DNA of 64,000 nucleotides from Roseomonas aerilata DSM 19363 (lineage in GTDB: Bacteria > Pseudomonadota > Alphaproteobacteria > Acetobacterales > Acetobacteraceae): positions 1 through 64,000 of the forward strand of contig NZ_JONP01000005.1 in assembly GCF_000711725.1 (NCBI RefSeq). Direction: 5' to 3'. Shown here in pieces: positions 1-8,988 of the stretch. The position numbers and the translations under genes were made by a program. Below the pieces are notes generated by a model, which saw only the letters and a list, made by a program, of their open reading frames with translations, was not told the DNA's origin and did not search any database. Every line of letters begins with the position of its first letter. The stretch's first letter is position 1.

Positions 1-1951
1 GCCCGCTGAAGGGCTCCGGCCGCGCGTGGTCGAGCGATGCGTGCCAGGCCTGGAACATGAGCAGGTTCCAGATGACGCGGTTGAAGGAGTGGTTCCGGTA
101 GAGGAAATCCTCCCAGAGCTTGCGGCAGGCGCGCACGTCGAGCAGGCCGTGGCGGGCCAGGGCCGCCGGGCTCATCAGCGCCTCCGCCCAGTCGCGCAAC
201 TCGGACCGCAACCAGACCTCCACAGGCGCCCCGAAGCCGCGCTTCGGCCGGTCCACCAACGCGCGCGGCACGTGCCGGTAGAGTAATTGCCGAAGCGGAA
301 GCTTGCCCTCCCCGGCTGCGTATTTCTCGGCCGTCGGGAAGCGCCAGGACATCTCGATCACGCGGTAGTCGAGCAGGGGGCAGCGCACCTCGAGCGAGGT
401 GGACATGCTCGCCCGGTCCACCTTCGCCAGGATATCGTCCGTGAGGTAGGTCGCGAGGTCGGTGAAGCCCATGCGGTCGATCGGGGTCGAGCGGCCGAGG
501 AGGTAGCGCGGATCCTCCAGCGGGTTCGGCAGCCCGGCGGGGCTGGCGAGAAGCGAATCCGCCTCGAGCGTCTGCGAGACGAGCATCCGGTGGACCTCGT
601 CCGGGTCGCCCGAACCCATCAGGCAGTCGAGCAGCCGCAGCCGGCGCGCCATGCGCATCTGCCCCAGCCGCTCGGCCGCCGGCGCCAGCCCTCCCGAGAC
701 GAGACCGGCCAGGGCCCGCACGGGCCGCGGCAGGCCACGCCGCCGCTCCAGCCACTCGTTCACCGCGGCGTAGCGGGCATAGCCGCCCAGCAGCTCGTCG
801 CCGCCATCGCCCGAGAGCGCGACGGTCACCTGGCGGCGCGCCAGCCGGCACAGCAGGGTCGTGGGCACGATCGAGTCGTCGGCCAGGGGCTCGTCGCAGA
901 CCTCGGCGATGTCGCGGATCATGTCCTGGATGTCGGCGGCGCCGAGATAGGCCTCCTCGTGCTGCGTCCCGAGATGCTCGGCCACGGCGCGCGCGTGCGG
1001 CGCCTCGTCCCACTCGCGCACGTTGAAGCCGATGGCGAAGCTGTGGACCGCGCCGGCCGAGCCCTTGGCCATGAGCGCCGTGACAAGGCTCGAGTCGATG
1101 CCGCCCGAGAGGAAGGAGCCCACGGGCACGTCGGCGACCATGCGGAGCGCGACCGAGTCCCGCAGCAGCGCCTCGAACTCCTCCTGCCGGGCCAGGCGTC
1201 CGGCGGCCTGGGCGTCCAGCCCGGCCTCCGCCACGCCCCGGAGATCCCAGTAGGGGCTGGGCTCAGGGGATTCCCGGCGCCCCGCCGCCCGGGCGTCGAG
1301 GCGCAGGATATGGCCACCGGGCAGCTTGGAGAGGCCCGCGAAGATCGTCTGACGCCCGACGACGTAGCCGATCTGGAGGAAGCCCGAGAGCGCCTCGGTC
1401 GAGAGGCGGCCGTCGAAGGCGGGATGGGCCCGCAGGGCCTTCAACTCGGAGCCGAAGAGGAAATGGCCGCCCATCCAGCCGTAATACATGGGCTTCTTGC
1501 CGATCCGGTCGCGCGCGAGGAGGAGGGAGTTCTCCCGCCGGTCCCAGACGGCGATCGCGAACATGCCGTTGGCGCGCCCCAGCGCGCGCTCGAGTCCCCA
1601 TTCGTCGATGGCCTCGACCAGCACCTCGGTGTCGGAGTGCCCGCGCCAGGGATGCCCGCCGCGCGCCGCGTCGATCTCGGCGCGAAGTTCGGCGAAGTTG
1701 TAGATCTCGCCGTTCATCATAGCGACGAAGCGCCCGTCCGCGGAGGCCATCGGCTGATGGCCGGCGGGAGAGAGGTCGATGATGGAGAGGCGGCGGAAGC
1801 CGAAGGCAATGCCGCTCTCCGCATCGATCCAGGTGCCGTGATCGTCGGGCCCGCGATGCGTGAGGCGGTCGCGCATCGCTTCGACGATCCCGCGGGCCAC
1901 GGCCTCGCTGCCGAAGTGTGCCGGCGACCAGAAGCCGGTCAGTCCGCACAT
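1..1951 (-). CDS. asnB: Asparagine synthase (glutamine-hydrolysing), 3' end beyond window
   Basis: Class II glutamine amidotransferase fused to an ATP-dependent asparagine synthetase. The start ATG is followed directly by TGC, so Cys2 is exposed as the glutaminase nucleophile after Met removal (MCGLTGF). The N-terminal domain carries the RLSIIDL and NGEIYN blocks; the synthetase domain carries the ATP-pyrophosphatase loop SGGIDSS near residue 278 and SGDGGDELLGGY further on. About 650 codons are visible and the reading frame runs off the window edge, so the C-terminus is missing here. Members of this size often sit in exopolysaccharide or capsule loci, where they may amidate a sugar rather than supply asparagine. 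The neighbouring glycosyltransferases and flippase fit that, but it is inference. It is transcribed divergently from the GT-C gene that follows. Confidence 0.93.
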   Translation of the reverse strand, partial: MCGLTGFWSPAHFGSEAVARGIVEAMRDRLTHRGPDDHGTWIDAESGIAFGFRRLSIIDLSPAGHQPMASADGRFVAMMNGEIYNFAELRAEIDAARGGHPWRGHSDTEVLVEAIDEWGLERALGRANGMFAIAVWDRRENSLLLARDRIGKKPMYYGWMGGHFLFGSELKALRAHPAFDGRLSTEALSGFLQIGYVVGRQTIFAGLSKLPGGHILRLDARAAGRRESPEPSPYWDLRGVAEAGLDAQAAGRLARQEEFEALLRDSVALRMVADVPVGSFLSGGIDSSLVTALMAKGSAGAVHSFAIGFNVREWDEAPHARAVAEHLGTQHEEAYLGAADIQDMIRDIAEVCDEPLADDSIVPTTLLCRLARRQVTVALSGDGGDELLGGYARYAAVNEWLERRRGLPRPVRALAGLVSGGLAPAAERLGQMRMARRLRLLDCLMGSGDPDEVHRMLVSQTLEADSLLASPAGLPNPLEDPRYLLGRSTPIDRMGFTDLATYLTDDILAKVDRASMSTSLEVRCPLLDYRVIEMSWRFPTAEKYAAGEGKLPLRQLLYRHVPRALVDRPKRGFGAPVEVWLRSELRDWAEALMSPAALARHGLLDVRACRKLWEDFLYRNHSFNRVIWNLLMFQAWHASLDHARPEPFSG

Positions 1952-2462
1952 TCAGCCCGTCTCCTCGCGATCGACCGTCCTGCGGCCCGTTGATGGCAGC
2001 CTATGGGCAGGCATTCGCCGCGACCATCCCGGTCACGATCAAGCCGTCCGGAACTGGCCTGCGGCAAGCCTTGCACCGTCGTCACCCCGGATGCGCCGCC
2101 GGCCGTTGGCGGCGTCGGCAAGGGGGCGAGCCGGGGAGGCATCCCGGCCTGCCGTTTCCAGGCCGCCAGCCTTCCTGCCTCTCGCCAGTTCTTTCGGTCA
2201 CGTCGCGGCTCAACCTCCCGATGGCAACCTGCGCACTTCTCATAGAAAGGGATTAGCAACCAAACCTTATCGTAAAGACAGTGTGCGTTGTAACTTCTCA
2301 GCGATAAACGGCTCGGAGCGGCTTGCCCAACCGCTTCCAATCACGACAGCGTCGATTCATTCCCGCTTCGGTCATCCGGTATAGATGCCCGGGCGCCGGA
2401 CGACCTACAGCAAGCCTTGCGCGCCGCGCAGAGCGGGAAGCGGCAGAGCAGAGGGATTCTCC
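1952..2462. other. Divergent intergenic region between asnB and a GT-C gene
   Basis: About 510 bp without a convincing gene. The first part has no coding character. The stretch at roughly 2235-2330 is clearly more AT-rich than its surroundings and probably holds the divergent promoters, but I could not assign -35/-10 boxes with confidence. Open frames crossing it use codons (AGA, GGA, CGA) that are rare in the neighbouring genes. Confidence 0.5.
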
Positions 2463-3944
2463 TTGGCAATAGCGAGCAGGGCACGCCGGCACGACACCGG
2501 CCTCGGAGGGGCGCGCCTTCTTCTCGTCGGCATCGTCCTCGTCGCGCTGGGCGTCCGGTTCTGGCACCTTACATCTTCGTCACTTTGGGTGGACGAGGGC
2601 TTCAGCGTTCAGGTCGCGGTGCTCGACCGGGTGCGCGCCATGGAGCTGATCATGGCGGACACCCATCCCCCCCTCTACTATCTGGCGCTGCTCGCCTGGA
2701 CCTCGGTCTTCGGGGCCGGGGAGTTCGCCCTGCGCTCGCTCAGCGTTCTTTTCGGCGTGCTGACGATCCCCGTGCTGTTCTCGATCGGCCGGATGCTGGT
2801 AGGGCTCCGAGTCGGGCTGCTCGCGGCCGCGCTGCTCGCCACCTCCGCCCTGCATGTGCAGTACAGCACGGAGGTGCGGATGTACTCGCTGCTGCCGCTC
2901 CTCGCCTCGGTTGCCCTCTGGGGCGCCGTGCGGTTCGCGACGGCGCCCGGGGAGCGAGGGGCGCGGCTCAAGGGCGCCTTCGCCTTCGTGCTCGGCTCCG
3001 CCCTCGCGCTCTGGACGCAGATGGCCGGCCTTTTCGTCATCCCCTCGGCGTCGCTGATCATGCTGGTGGGCTGGTGGCTCGGCGGGCGCGGGCGGGCGGC
3101 GGGCCTCACCTGGCTCGTCGCCAATATCGTGCTCCTCGGCATCCTCGCGGCCTCGGTCCCCGTCCTCTCGGTGCTGATGGCGAACGCGAAGGGGCTCGTC
3201 GCCTGGCTGCCGCCGCCCACCCCGCGCGCCGTCGCGGAGACGATCGGGCCGATGCTGGCGCAGAAGCTGAACGCTATCCTCTCCGTCCGCCTCACCACGG
3301 TAGTGGCGGCGGGCTTCGCCCTCGTCGCGGCGCTCGGGCTCTGGGCCGCGCGGCGGAACCCGCGCTTCCTTGCCTTCGCGATCCTCGCGGGCGTGCTGCC
3401 CTTCGTGCTGACCATCGCCGTCAGCTTCGCCGTGGCGCCGATCTTCGTGACGAGGATCCACCTCTGGTCGCTGCTGCCGCTCTACCTCCTGATCGCCGCG
3501 GCGATGGTGGCCTATGGCGGGCGGATGGCAGGCTTCGCGCTCGTCGGCTTCGTCATGGCCACTCAGGCGGCCGGCCTCTATGCCTATCACGCCGAGTGGA
3601 GCCGGCCGGACTGGCGGAGCGCCGTCGCGCTTATCGCGGCCTCGGCCGGGCCGGGAGACGTGATCGTCACGCCACCGCCGCCTGGCGTCGATGCCGTCAT
3701 CGGCTACTACGCCGCCCCGCTGCGCCGCCTTGTCAGGCCGGTCGGGGAGAGGGAGCAACTGCCGGATCTCGTGGCGGCCGCGGAGGGAAGGCGCGTCTGG
3801 GCCGTGTCGAGCCCCTGGCACGACCGGGTCGAGCCCGCGGCGCTGGCGCAGGCCCTCGGGCAGGGGCACCGCGCGGACGCGGCCGTCTCCTTCCCGCTCG
3901 TCACCGTCCAGCTCTGGCATCCCCCGCGCGCGGAGCGGCGCTGA
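2463..3944 (+). CDS. GT-C family membrane glycosyltransferase (GT39/ArnT-like)
   Basis: Polytopic inner-membrane protein of about 493 residues that probably transfers a sugar from a polyprenyl-phosphate donor onto a periplasmic acceptor. After the first transmembrane segment it has the acidic motif SLWVDEGFS, then a loop with ADTHPPLYY; both are hallmarks of PMT/ArnT-type GT-C enzymes. Around ten hydrophobic segments and a soluble C-terminal domain follow. I chose TTG at 2463 because GAGGG lies seven bases upstream; an ATG at 2385 in frame has no ribosome-binding site and the intervening codons look non-coding. Substrate unknown. It converges on the GT2 gene with only 12 bp between stops. Confidence 0.85.
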   Translation: MAIASRARRHDTGLGGARLLLVGIVLVALGVRFWHLTSSSLWVDEGFSVQVAVLDRVRAMELIMADTHPPLYYLALLAWTSVFGAGEFALRSLSVLFGVLTIPVLFSIGRMLVGLRVGLLAAALLATSALHVQYSTEVRMYSLLPLLASVALWGAVRFATAPGERGARLKGAFAFVLGSALALWTQMAGLFVIPSASLIMLVGWWLGGRGRAAGLTWLVANIVLLGILAASVPVLSVLMANAKGLVAWLPPPTPRAVAETIGPMLAQKLNAILSVRLTTVVAAGFALVAALGLWAARRNPRFLAFAILAGVLPFVLTIAVSFAVAPIFVTRIHLWSLLPLYLLIAAAMVAYGGRMAGFALVGFVMATQAAGLYAYHAEWSRPDWRSAVALIAASAGPGDVIVTPPPPGVDAVIGYYAAPLRRLVRPVGEREQLPDLVAAAEGRRVWAVSSPWHDRVEPAALAQALGQGHRADAAVSFPLVTVQLWHPPRAERR

Positions 3945-3956
3945 GGGGCCGCGCCG

Positions 3957-5153
3957 TCAGGCCGCGCTGCCGCGCCGGCCCCCTGCCAGGGGCCGAAGCC
4001 GGCCACCCGCGCGGCGGAGGCGCTGAAGCCGGGTCTGCAAGGTGATTCCCGCCACGCGGCGAACGGTCCGCACGAAGGCGGCGCGGGGCAGCAGCATCGT
4101 CAGCTCCCGCAGGCGGCGGTGGTAGAACATCCGGGTGCCCACCGTGACGAGCTTCTCCTCCATCTCCGCCGCCTCTTCCGGGCTGAGCCGGTGCCAGTTG
4201 GCCGTCAGCGTGGTGCGGATGAAGTGGCAGTCGGCGCCCTCCAGCAGGTAGGGTCGGTAGCTCGCGGACTCCAGCAGCTTGGCGGCAACGGCGACCTCGA
4301 GATAGGCGCGCTCCTCCGGCGTGAGGTCGGAGGAGGCCATCCGGAGAAGGTCGGTGACGCCTGCCGCCGCCCGGTACTGCGCCAGCCGCTCGCGCGGGAA
4401 GTCGAGGTCGGGCCGCCCGGTCCGGCGGCGCACCGCCGAGATGGCGGCGAGCTGCGAGGCGAGCGCGCCGATGCGCCCGTTATGGACGGACCCGCTGGTG
4501 ATGCTGCCCATGTGGAACCGGTAGTCGCCGAGCAGGTCCGGCGGGTTGTGGAGGCGACCGCGCTCCTGCAGCCGCCAGTAGAGGTCCGTATCCTCGGCAT
4601 GCATGACGTAGCGATAGCCCCCCACCGCCACCAGCGCGTCGCGCCGAACCATCAGGAAGGGGTGCATGAGATAGGGCTCGCGCGAGGGGAAGCTGCGCGG
4701 GTCCGCCAGCTCCGGCGGCGGCGGGCGGGCAAAGCTGCCATGCGCGGCGGTATGGTTGCCCCACTCGTCCACGTGGCGCGCCACCGCGCCGACCGCGATG
4801 AGGTCCGGGTCCGCTTCCAGGTAGGCGAGCTGCACCTCGAAGCGGTTGGGGTAGGCGAGGTCGTCGGCGTCGTGCCGCGCGACATAGGGCGCGGTGCAGC
4901 GGGCAAGGCCGATGTTCAGCGTGTCCACGATGCCGCTGTTGCCGGGCTTCTGGATGTGCTCGACCCGCGGGTCCGCCGCCGCGATGGCCGCGACGATCTC
5001 CGAGGTTCTGTCGCTGGAGCCGTCATCGATGACGAGGATGCGGATCGACCGGACCGTCTGGTTCTGGATGGATCGCACGGAGGATTCGATCGTGCCCTCG
5101 CTGTTGTAGGCGGGAATCAGGACGTCGATCAGGGCCTGGCCGTCTGCGGGCAT
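3957..5153 (-). CDS. GT2 family glycosyltransferase
   Basis: Cytoplasmic GT-A fold glycosyltransferase of about 398 residues. The N-terminal third contains VLIPAYNSEGTI, VIDDGSSD and the metal-binding region around ARHDADD, with a later HAEDTDLYWRL motif typical of GT2 enzymes. The C-terminal 150 residues are poorly conserved and helical. ATG at 5153 is preceded by AAGGA with good spacing; an in-frame GTG at 5168 is a weaker alternative. It lies 33 bp downstream of the flippase gene on the same strand, so the two are probably co-transcribed in polysaccharide repeat-unit assembly and export. Donor and acceptor sugars cannot be read from sequence. Confidence 0.9.
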   Translation of the reverse strand: MPADGQALIDVLIPAYNSEGTIESSVRSIQNQTVRSIRILVIDDGSSDRTSEIVAAIAAADPRVEHIQKPGNSGIVDTLNIGLARCTAPYVARHDADDLAYPNRFEVQLAYLEADPDLIAVGAVARHVDEWGNHTAAHGSFARPPPPELADPRSFPSREPYLMHPFLMVRRDALVAVGGYRYVMHAEDTDLYWRLQERGRLHNPPDLLGDYRFHMGSITSGSVHNGRIGALASQLAAISAVRRRTGRPDLDFPRERLAQYRAAAGVTDLLRMASSDLTPEERAYLEVAVAAKLLESASYRPYLLEGADCHFIRTTLTANWHRLSPEEAAEMEEKLVTVGTRMFYHRRLRELTMLLPRAAFVRTVRRVAGITLQTRLQRLRRAGGRLRPLAGGRRGSAA

Positions 5154-5186
5154 CGTCAATTCCTTCACTTGGCCTTTAACTCGGCC

Positions 5187-6656
5187 TCAGGCCTGGGGCG
5201 CCACGACGGCGGCGCGCGGCCGGCGCAGCAGCTTCGAGAGAAGGCGGGCGCCCTCCTCGAAGAGGGGGTGGCGCAGCGCCCAGAGGAGGGCGACCCAGGC
5301 CAGGCCGCCGGCCGCCACGCCCGCGATGACCACCGGCAGTGGCGCCTGGGGCGACCATCCATAGAACTGCATGACAAGGGCGGCCGGCAGCACGGCGGCG
5401 GCCACCAGCAGGAGGCTGCGGCCGTAGATCGGCACGTAGTCCGCCCATCGCGTCTCTGTCATGCGCTCGAGATGCGGGCGGTAGACGAGGTACATGATCA
5501 CCGCCTCCACCACCTTCGTCGCCGCCGCGGCCTCGAGGCTGACGAGGCAGCCGAGGGCAAAAAGCGCGAGCGAGGCGGGGGCGCGGAGCATCTCCAGCCG
5601 CGTCTGGCGCGCGGTCTCGTTGGAGATGACGAAGATGTCATAGGCCACCATGATCGGCACGAAGAGGGCGGCCGAGAGCGAGAGGATGCTCAGCGGCATG
5701 ACCGCGTCGAGCCACTTCTCGCCGAAGAGGGCGAGGACCAGGGGTCCGGAAACCACGCCGATGCCGACGAAGACCGGCCAGAGGAAGCCGGTCAGCACCT
5801 GCGTAAGCCGCAGGTAGCTGTGGCGCAGCGAGATCCCCTGTCGCTTCTGCTCCGCGAAGTCCACGAAGAGCACGCGCAGGACGATGATCTGGATGTTCTC
5901 CCAAAGCACGCCCGTCAGGCTCGTCGCGCGGGAATAGATGCCGAAGGCGGCGAGGCCGAGGAACTTCGCGAGCACGAGGTCCGCCATCCTGCCCTGCAGC
6001 CCGTTGATGGCGGAGATGGCGAGCACCTGCGTTCCGAAGCGGACCACATCCCGCCAGCCCTGCAACCCCAGCGAGAGGACGATGGAATCCCGGGCGAAGA
6101 GGTTGTTCAGGACGGCCGCGGCAAGGGCGCTGATCACCTGCCCGTAGGCGAGGCTCATGTAGCCATGACCCGCATAGGCGAAGGCAAGCGTCGCCGCATT
6201 CGACAGCGAGTAGCGAAAAACATTGACGATCGCGACGAGCCGGAACTCCCCGCGCCGCTCGATGGAGGCGGAGGGGATGAAGTCGAAGATCCCGATCAGC
6301 GGCAGGACCGCCATGACGCGCAGAAGGTCCTCCACGCCCGGTTCCTTCAGCAGCGCGCCGCCGAGGAGGCTGAGGAGGAGGATGGCGAGCGATACCACGA
6401 CGGCGAGAGCGCCATTAATGGTGAACAGCGTGCGCTTCAGAGGCTGAGTCAGCTCCGCCGCGCGAATAAGATAGGAGCCGAGCCCGAAGGAGCGGACGAT
6501 CGAGAGCAGGCCCACGATCGAGAGCGCGATGGCGAAGATGCCCATCTCGTAGGGGCCGAGTAGCCGCGCGATGAGGATCGAGACGACGAACTGGAGGACG
6601 AACAGGCTGCCCTGCGCCATCGTCATCCACGCAAAGCCTTGTCTTATCGACGCCAC
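5187..6656 (-). CDS. Wzx-like polysaccharide flippase (MOP superfamily)
   Basis: Integral membrane protein of about 489 residues with roughly 12 to 14 hydrophobic segments, resembling lipopolysaccharide O-unit or exopolysaccharide flippases. Early landmarks are SIRQGFAWMTMAQ and IARLLGPYEMGIFAIA, the usual start of this family. I place the start at GTG 6656, preceded by AAGGA eight bases upstream. The frame stays open to 6959, but that extension has no membrane segment and uses rare codons. The length then matches the family. Role: moving lipid-linked glycan across the inner membrane, together with the GT2 gene just downstream. Confidence 0.87.
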   Translation of the reverse strand: MASIRQGFAWMTMAQGSLFVLQFVVSILIARLLGPYEMGIFAIALSIVGLLSIVRSFGLGSYLIRAAELTQPLKRTLFTINGALAVVVSLAILLLSLLGGALLKEPGVEDLLRVMAVLPLIGIFDFIPSASIERRGEFRLVAIVNVFRYSLSNAATLAFAYAGHGYMSLAYGQVISALAAAVLNNLFARDSIVLSLGLQGWRDVVRFGTQVLAISAINGLQGRMADLVLAKFLGLAAFGIYSRATSLTGVLWENIQIIVLRVLFVDFAEQKRQGISLRHSYLRLTQVLTGFLWPVFVGIGVVSGPLVLALFGEKWLDAVMPLSILSLSAALFVPIMVAYDIFVISNETARQTRLEMLRAPASLALFALGCLVSLEAAAATKVVEAVIMYLVYRPHLERMTETRWADYVPIYGRSLLLVAAAVLPAALVMQFYGWSPQAPLPVVIAGVAAGGLAWVALLWALRHPLFEEGARLLSKLLRRPRAAVVAPQA

Positions 6657-6810
6657 GCGCTGGTTCCTTGCGAGCCGATCGCTCTCGTCATGCGGTTGGC
6701 CATGCGGCGGCCGTTCTGGCGTCCCTGCTCCGGCATTTCTGGCGGATATGCCGATAACGAACGCCATCGCAACGGTCGCGTCACGGTGACCACCCGGCTT
6801 TGCTCGGAAA

Positions 6811-6831
6811 CGTGATCGGCACGCGATCACG
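6811..6831. repeat. Inverted repeat, 8-bp arms with 5-nt loop
   Basis: CGTGATCG and CGATCACG form a perfect hairpin or dyad around GCACG. It lies in the gap between the flippase and the rightward membrane-protein gene. There is no T-run after it, so an operator is as likely as a terminator. Confidence 0.5.
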
Positions 6832-7072
6832 AGCCGGCGGTGCGGTCGTTTACCGCAAACCCGCAGGCGCTCAAAGTTTGTGCTGCACACAGGATCATGA
6901 TCGCCCGGCCTCGTCGGCACGGCCGAAGAAGCCCATGTATCAGGGCGGATACGCGGCAAGGCCTCGCCGGAAATCGTGGCCGTGCAGGAGCGATGACGGT
7001 GATGTGAGCGCGACGCCCGTGCGGGGCACGTGCAAAGCCGCTCGCCATCGGCGATGTGACCTGCCGCGGCGT

Positions 7073-7100
7073 TTGCGGCGCAGCGAACGCTTGCTAATGT
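7073..7100 (+). promoter_or_regulatory. Candidate sigma70-type promoter
   Basis: TTGCGG and TAATGT are separated by 16 bases in the AT-richer end of the gap, about 80 bp before the GTG start at 7179. It could drive the rightward operon running to 13493. Pattern match only. Confidence 0.35.
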
Positions 7101-7178
7101 AAAACGAAGGGCCGCCTGCCACCCGGTAGTCGAGGTGCATTCTGTCTCGTTCCGCGGCCCAGCAGACAGGATTCGCCG

Positions 7179-8915
7179 GTGGGTAGATCGTCTACAGCCT
7201 TACGCCCGCTCGCCATGGTCGCCAGCCTCGTGGTGCTGGCGTGGTTCATCCTCCCGGTCCTGCACGCCACCTATACGGAAGGCTTCGAGCCGAGCATCGG
7301 CATCAACGCCCTCGGCCTCCGCTCGGGGAGGGTGCAGGACATCGATCTTCTCTATCCCTTCAGCGGTCGCTTCTTCCTCGTCACGCGGCTGGGTAGCACG
7401 GCGGTGATCGCGGGGCTCGGCGCGCTCGACCATCTCCCCACGCTTGTGAACTTCCGGCTGGTGATGCTCGCGTCGCTGGTGCTGCTCGTCGGCGCCGTCG
7501 TCTATCTTCTCGCGCGGGTCTATCGCGTCCCGCCGGCCTTCGGCGCGCTCGCCTGCCTGCTCTTCCCGCCGATCTTCGAATCCGCCTACCTCTTCAACGA
7601 CAACGTCCTCTCGGCGGGCCTGACCACCCTCGCCGTCGCGGTGTTCTGGACGCGGCTGTCGCTTCCCGCCACGGCGGTGGCGGCCGTGCTGATGGGGCTC
7701 GCCGCAGCGACGCGGCCGGACGCGCTCTTCGTCCTTCCGGCCTTCGCGGTGCTCATGTGGTTCGAGCTGCCGAGCTGGCGGGCCCGCTTCGCGCACGCCC
7801 TTCTCGCAGCGCCGCTGATCGCCCTCATCCCCCTCGGGGTCTACGCCGCCTTCGGCCTCAACTATCTCGAGATCTTCTCCGTGGCCTCGCGCGCCATCGC
7901 GCTCTGGGACCGGCAGGAGGGCTTCGTCTCGCTGCTGCGGCACGCGGTCTATGGCCTGGCCTTGCCCGGGATAATCCTCCTGCCGCTCGGCCTCGCCTCC
8001 TTCCTCGCCCAGCGGCGCTGGCGGGAGGTGCTGCTCTGCATCCTCGTCCCGCTCGTCTATCTCGCGGCCTATGGGCGCTCCCTCTACGAGCTGCGCTACC
8101 TCCTTCCGCTCGCGCCCTTCATCACCATCGCCATCGTTGAGGGAGGGCGCGCGGTGCTGCGCGCCCGCGGCCTGCCCCGCGTGGTGCTCTCCGGGGCGCT
8201 CGTGATCGCCGTCCTCGGCCTCCTCGCGCCACCGGTCCGGGTACCCTCCTGGCAGATCGCGCGGCTGGGCGTGGACAATGACGGGCCGCGGCCACTCATC
8301 GGCAGGATCTGGTCGCCGCTCATCTGGACGCGCTGGCTCGACGACCTCAATGGCGGGATCGCCGCCACCGAAGAGGCCATCGAGCGCGACGCGCGGGGGG
8401 GGCAGCCCCGGGTCTTCGTCTCCACCTACTGGAACTCCGACCGGCTGCTGGACCTGCTGCTGCTCGAACACGGCTTCACGCCGCGGCACGAGGGATTGCC
8501 CGAGGCCTGCCGCAGCGTCGCCGAGGTTTTCGCGCGCGGGGAGACGACGGTGATGCACGTGCGCACACATCTCCCCTTCGTGCCGGGCCAGCGCGAGGCC
8601 GTGAACTGGCAGGAAGGCGGGCTGCCCTGCCTGCGCGACGCCGGCCTCGCCGATGCCACGGCGCTTGTGCTCGGTTGGCGCCCAGCCGCCTATTCCCCCG
8701 CTGGCACCGGCCGCGAGGAGGGCGTAACGGAGGTCTTCCGGCCGCCCGGCGAGATCGTGCCGGACTGGGCGGACCCCGCGCTGCGGCGCCAGGTCTACCT
8801 CATCGCGCAGGCGCCGGTGGCGGCGGTTGCGAAATACCTCAACGCGCCGGTGACACCGGCCGAGAGGAAGGTGGCTGAGGACCTGTTCCTCGCGCGCACC
8901 CGGTTGCTGCAGTAG
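7179..8915 (+). CDS. Polytopic membrane protein, GT-C/ArnT-like
   Basis: Protein of 578 residues with an N-terminal membrane anchor, about ten membrane segments in the first 350 residues, and a soluble C-terminal domain of about 200 residues. The overall plan and the first periplasmic loop (rich in acidic residues, HATYTEGFEPS) resemble GT39/ArnT-type glycosyltransferases, but I do not see the clear DE-plus-HPPL pair of the gene at 2463, so the assignment is tentative. GTG start at 7179 with AGGA about nine bases upstream. First gene of a rightward run ending at 13493. Probably acts on a lipid-linked sugar at the inner membrane. Confidence 0.6.
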   Translation: MGRSSTALRPLAMVASLVVLAWFILPVLHATYTEGFEPSIGINALGLRSGRVQDIDLLYPFSGRFFLVTRLGSTAVIAGLGALDHLPTLVNFRLVMLASLVLLVGAVVYLLARVYRVPPAFGALACLLFPPIFESAYLFNDNVLSAGLTTLAVAVFWTRLSLPATAVAAVLMGLAAATRPDALFVLPAFAVLMWFELPSWRARFAHALLAAPLIALIPLGVYAAFGLNYLEIFSVASRAIALWDRQEGFVSLLRHAVYGLALPGIILLPLGLASFLAQRRWREVLLCILVPLVYLAAYGRSLYELRYLLPLAPFITIAIVEGGRAVLRARGLPRVVLSGALVIAVLGLLAPPVRVPSWQIARLGVDNDGPRPLIGRIWSPLIWTRWLDDLNGGIAATEEAIERDARGGQPRVFVSTYWNSDRLLDLLLLEHGFTPRHEGLPEACRSVAEVFARGETTVMHVRTHLPFVPGQREAVNWQEGGLPCLRDAGLADATALVLGWRPAAYSPAGTGREEGVTEVFRPPGEIVPDWADPALRRQVYLIAQAPVAAVAKYLNAPVTPAERKVAEDLFLARTRLLQ

Positions 8916-8988
8916 CCGTGCCCCCGTCGATGAAGGGCAGGGCGCGCGGCGGCCGGTGCGTTGGATCGAGTGCGAGGAGCATCGAGAG

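Larger units (their letters stand above)
6657..7178. other. Divergent intergenic region between flippase and membrane protein
   Basis: About 520 bp with no supported gene. It contains a perfect 8-bp inverted repeat at 6811-6831, a short GATCATGATC palindrome near 6893, and a sigma70-like promoter candidate at 7073-7100 facing right. The codon pattern of the open frames here is unlike the neighbouring genes. Confidence 0.5.

Noticed and set aside
4119-6563. Long open frame of 814 codons on the + strand antisense to the GT2 and flippase genes
   Set aside because: It is a GC-rich antisense shadow: no family motifs, low-complexity His/Arg/Glu composition, and the minus-strand genes are well supported.
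6657-6959. Longer N-terminus of the flippase
   Set aside because: No membrane segment or conservation signature, and a good ribosome-binding site sits before GTG 6656.
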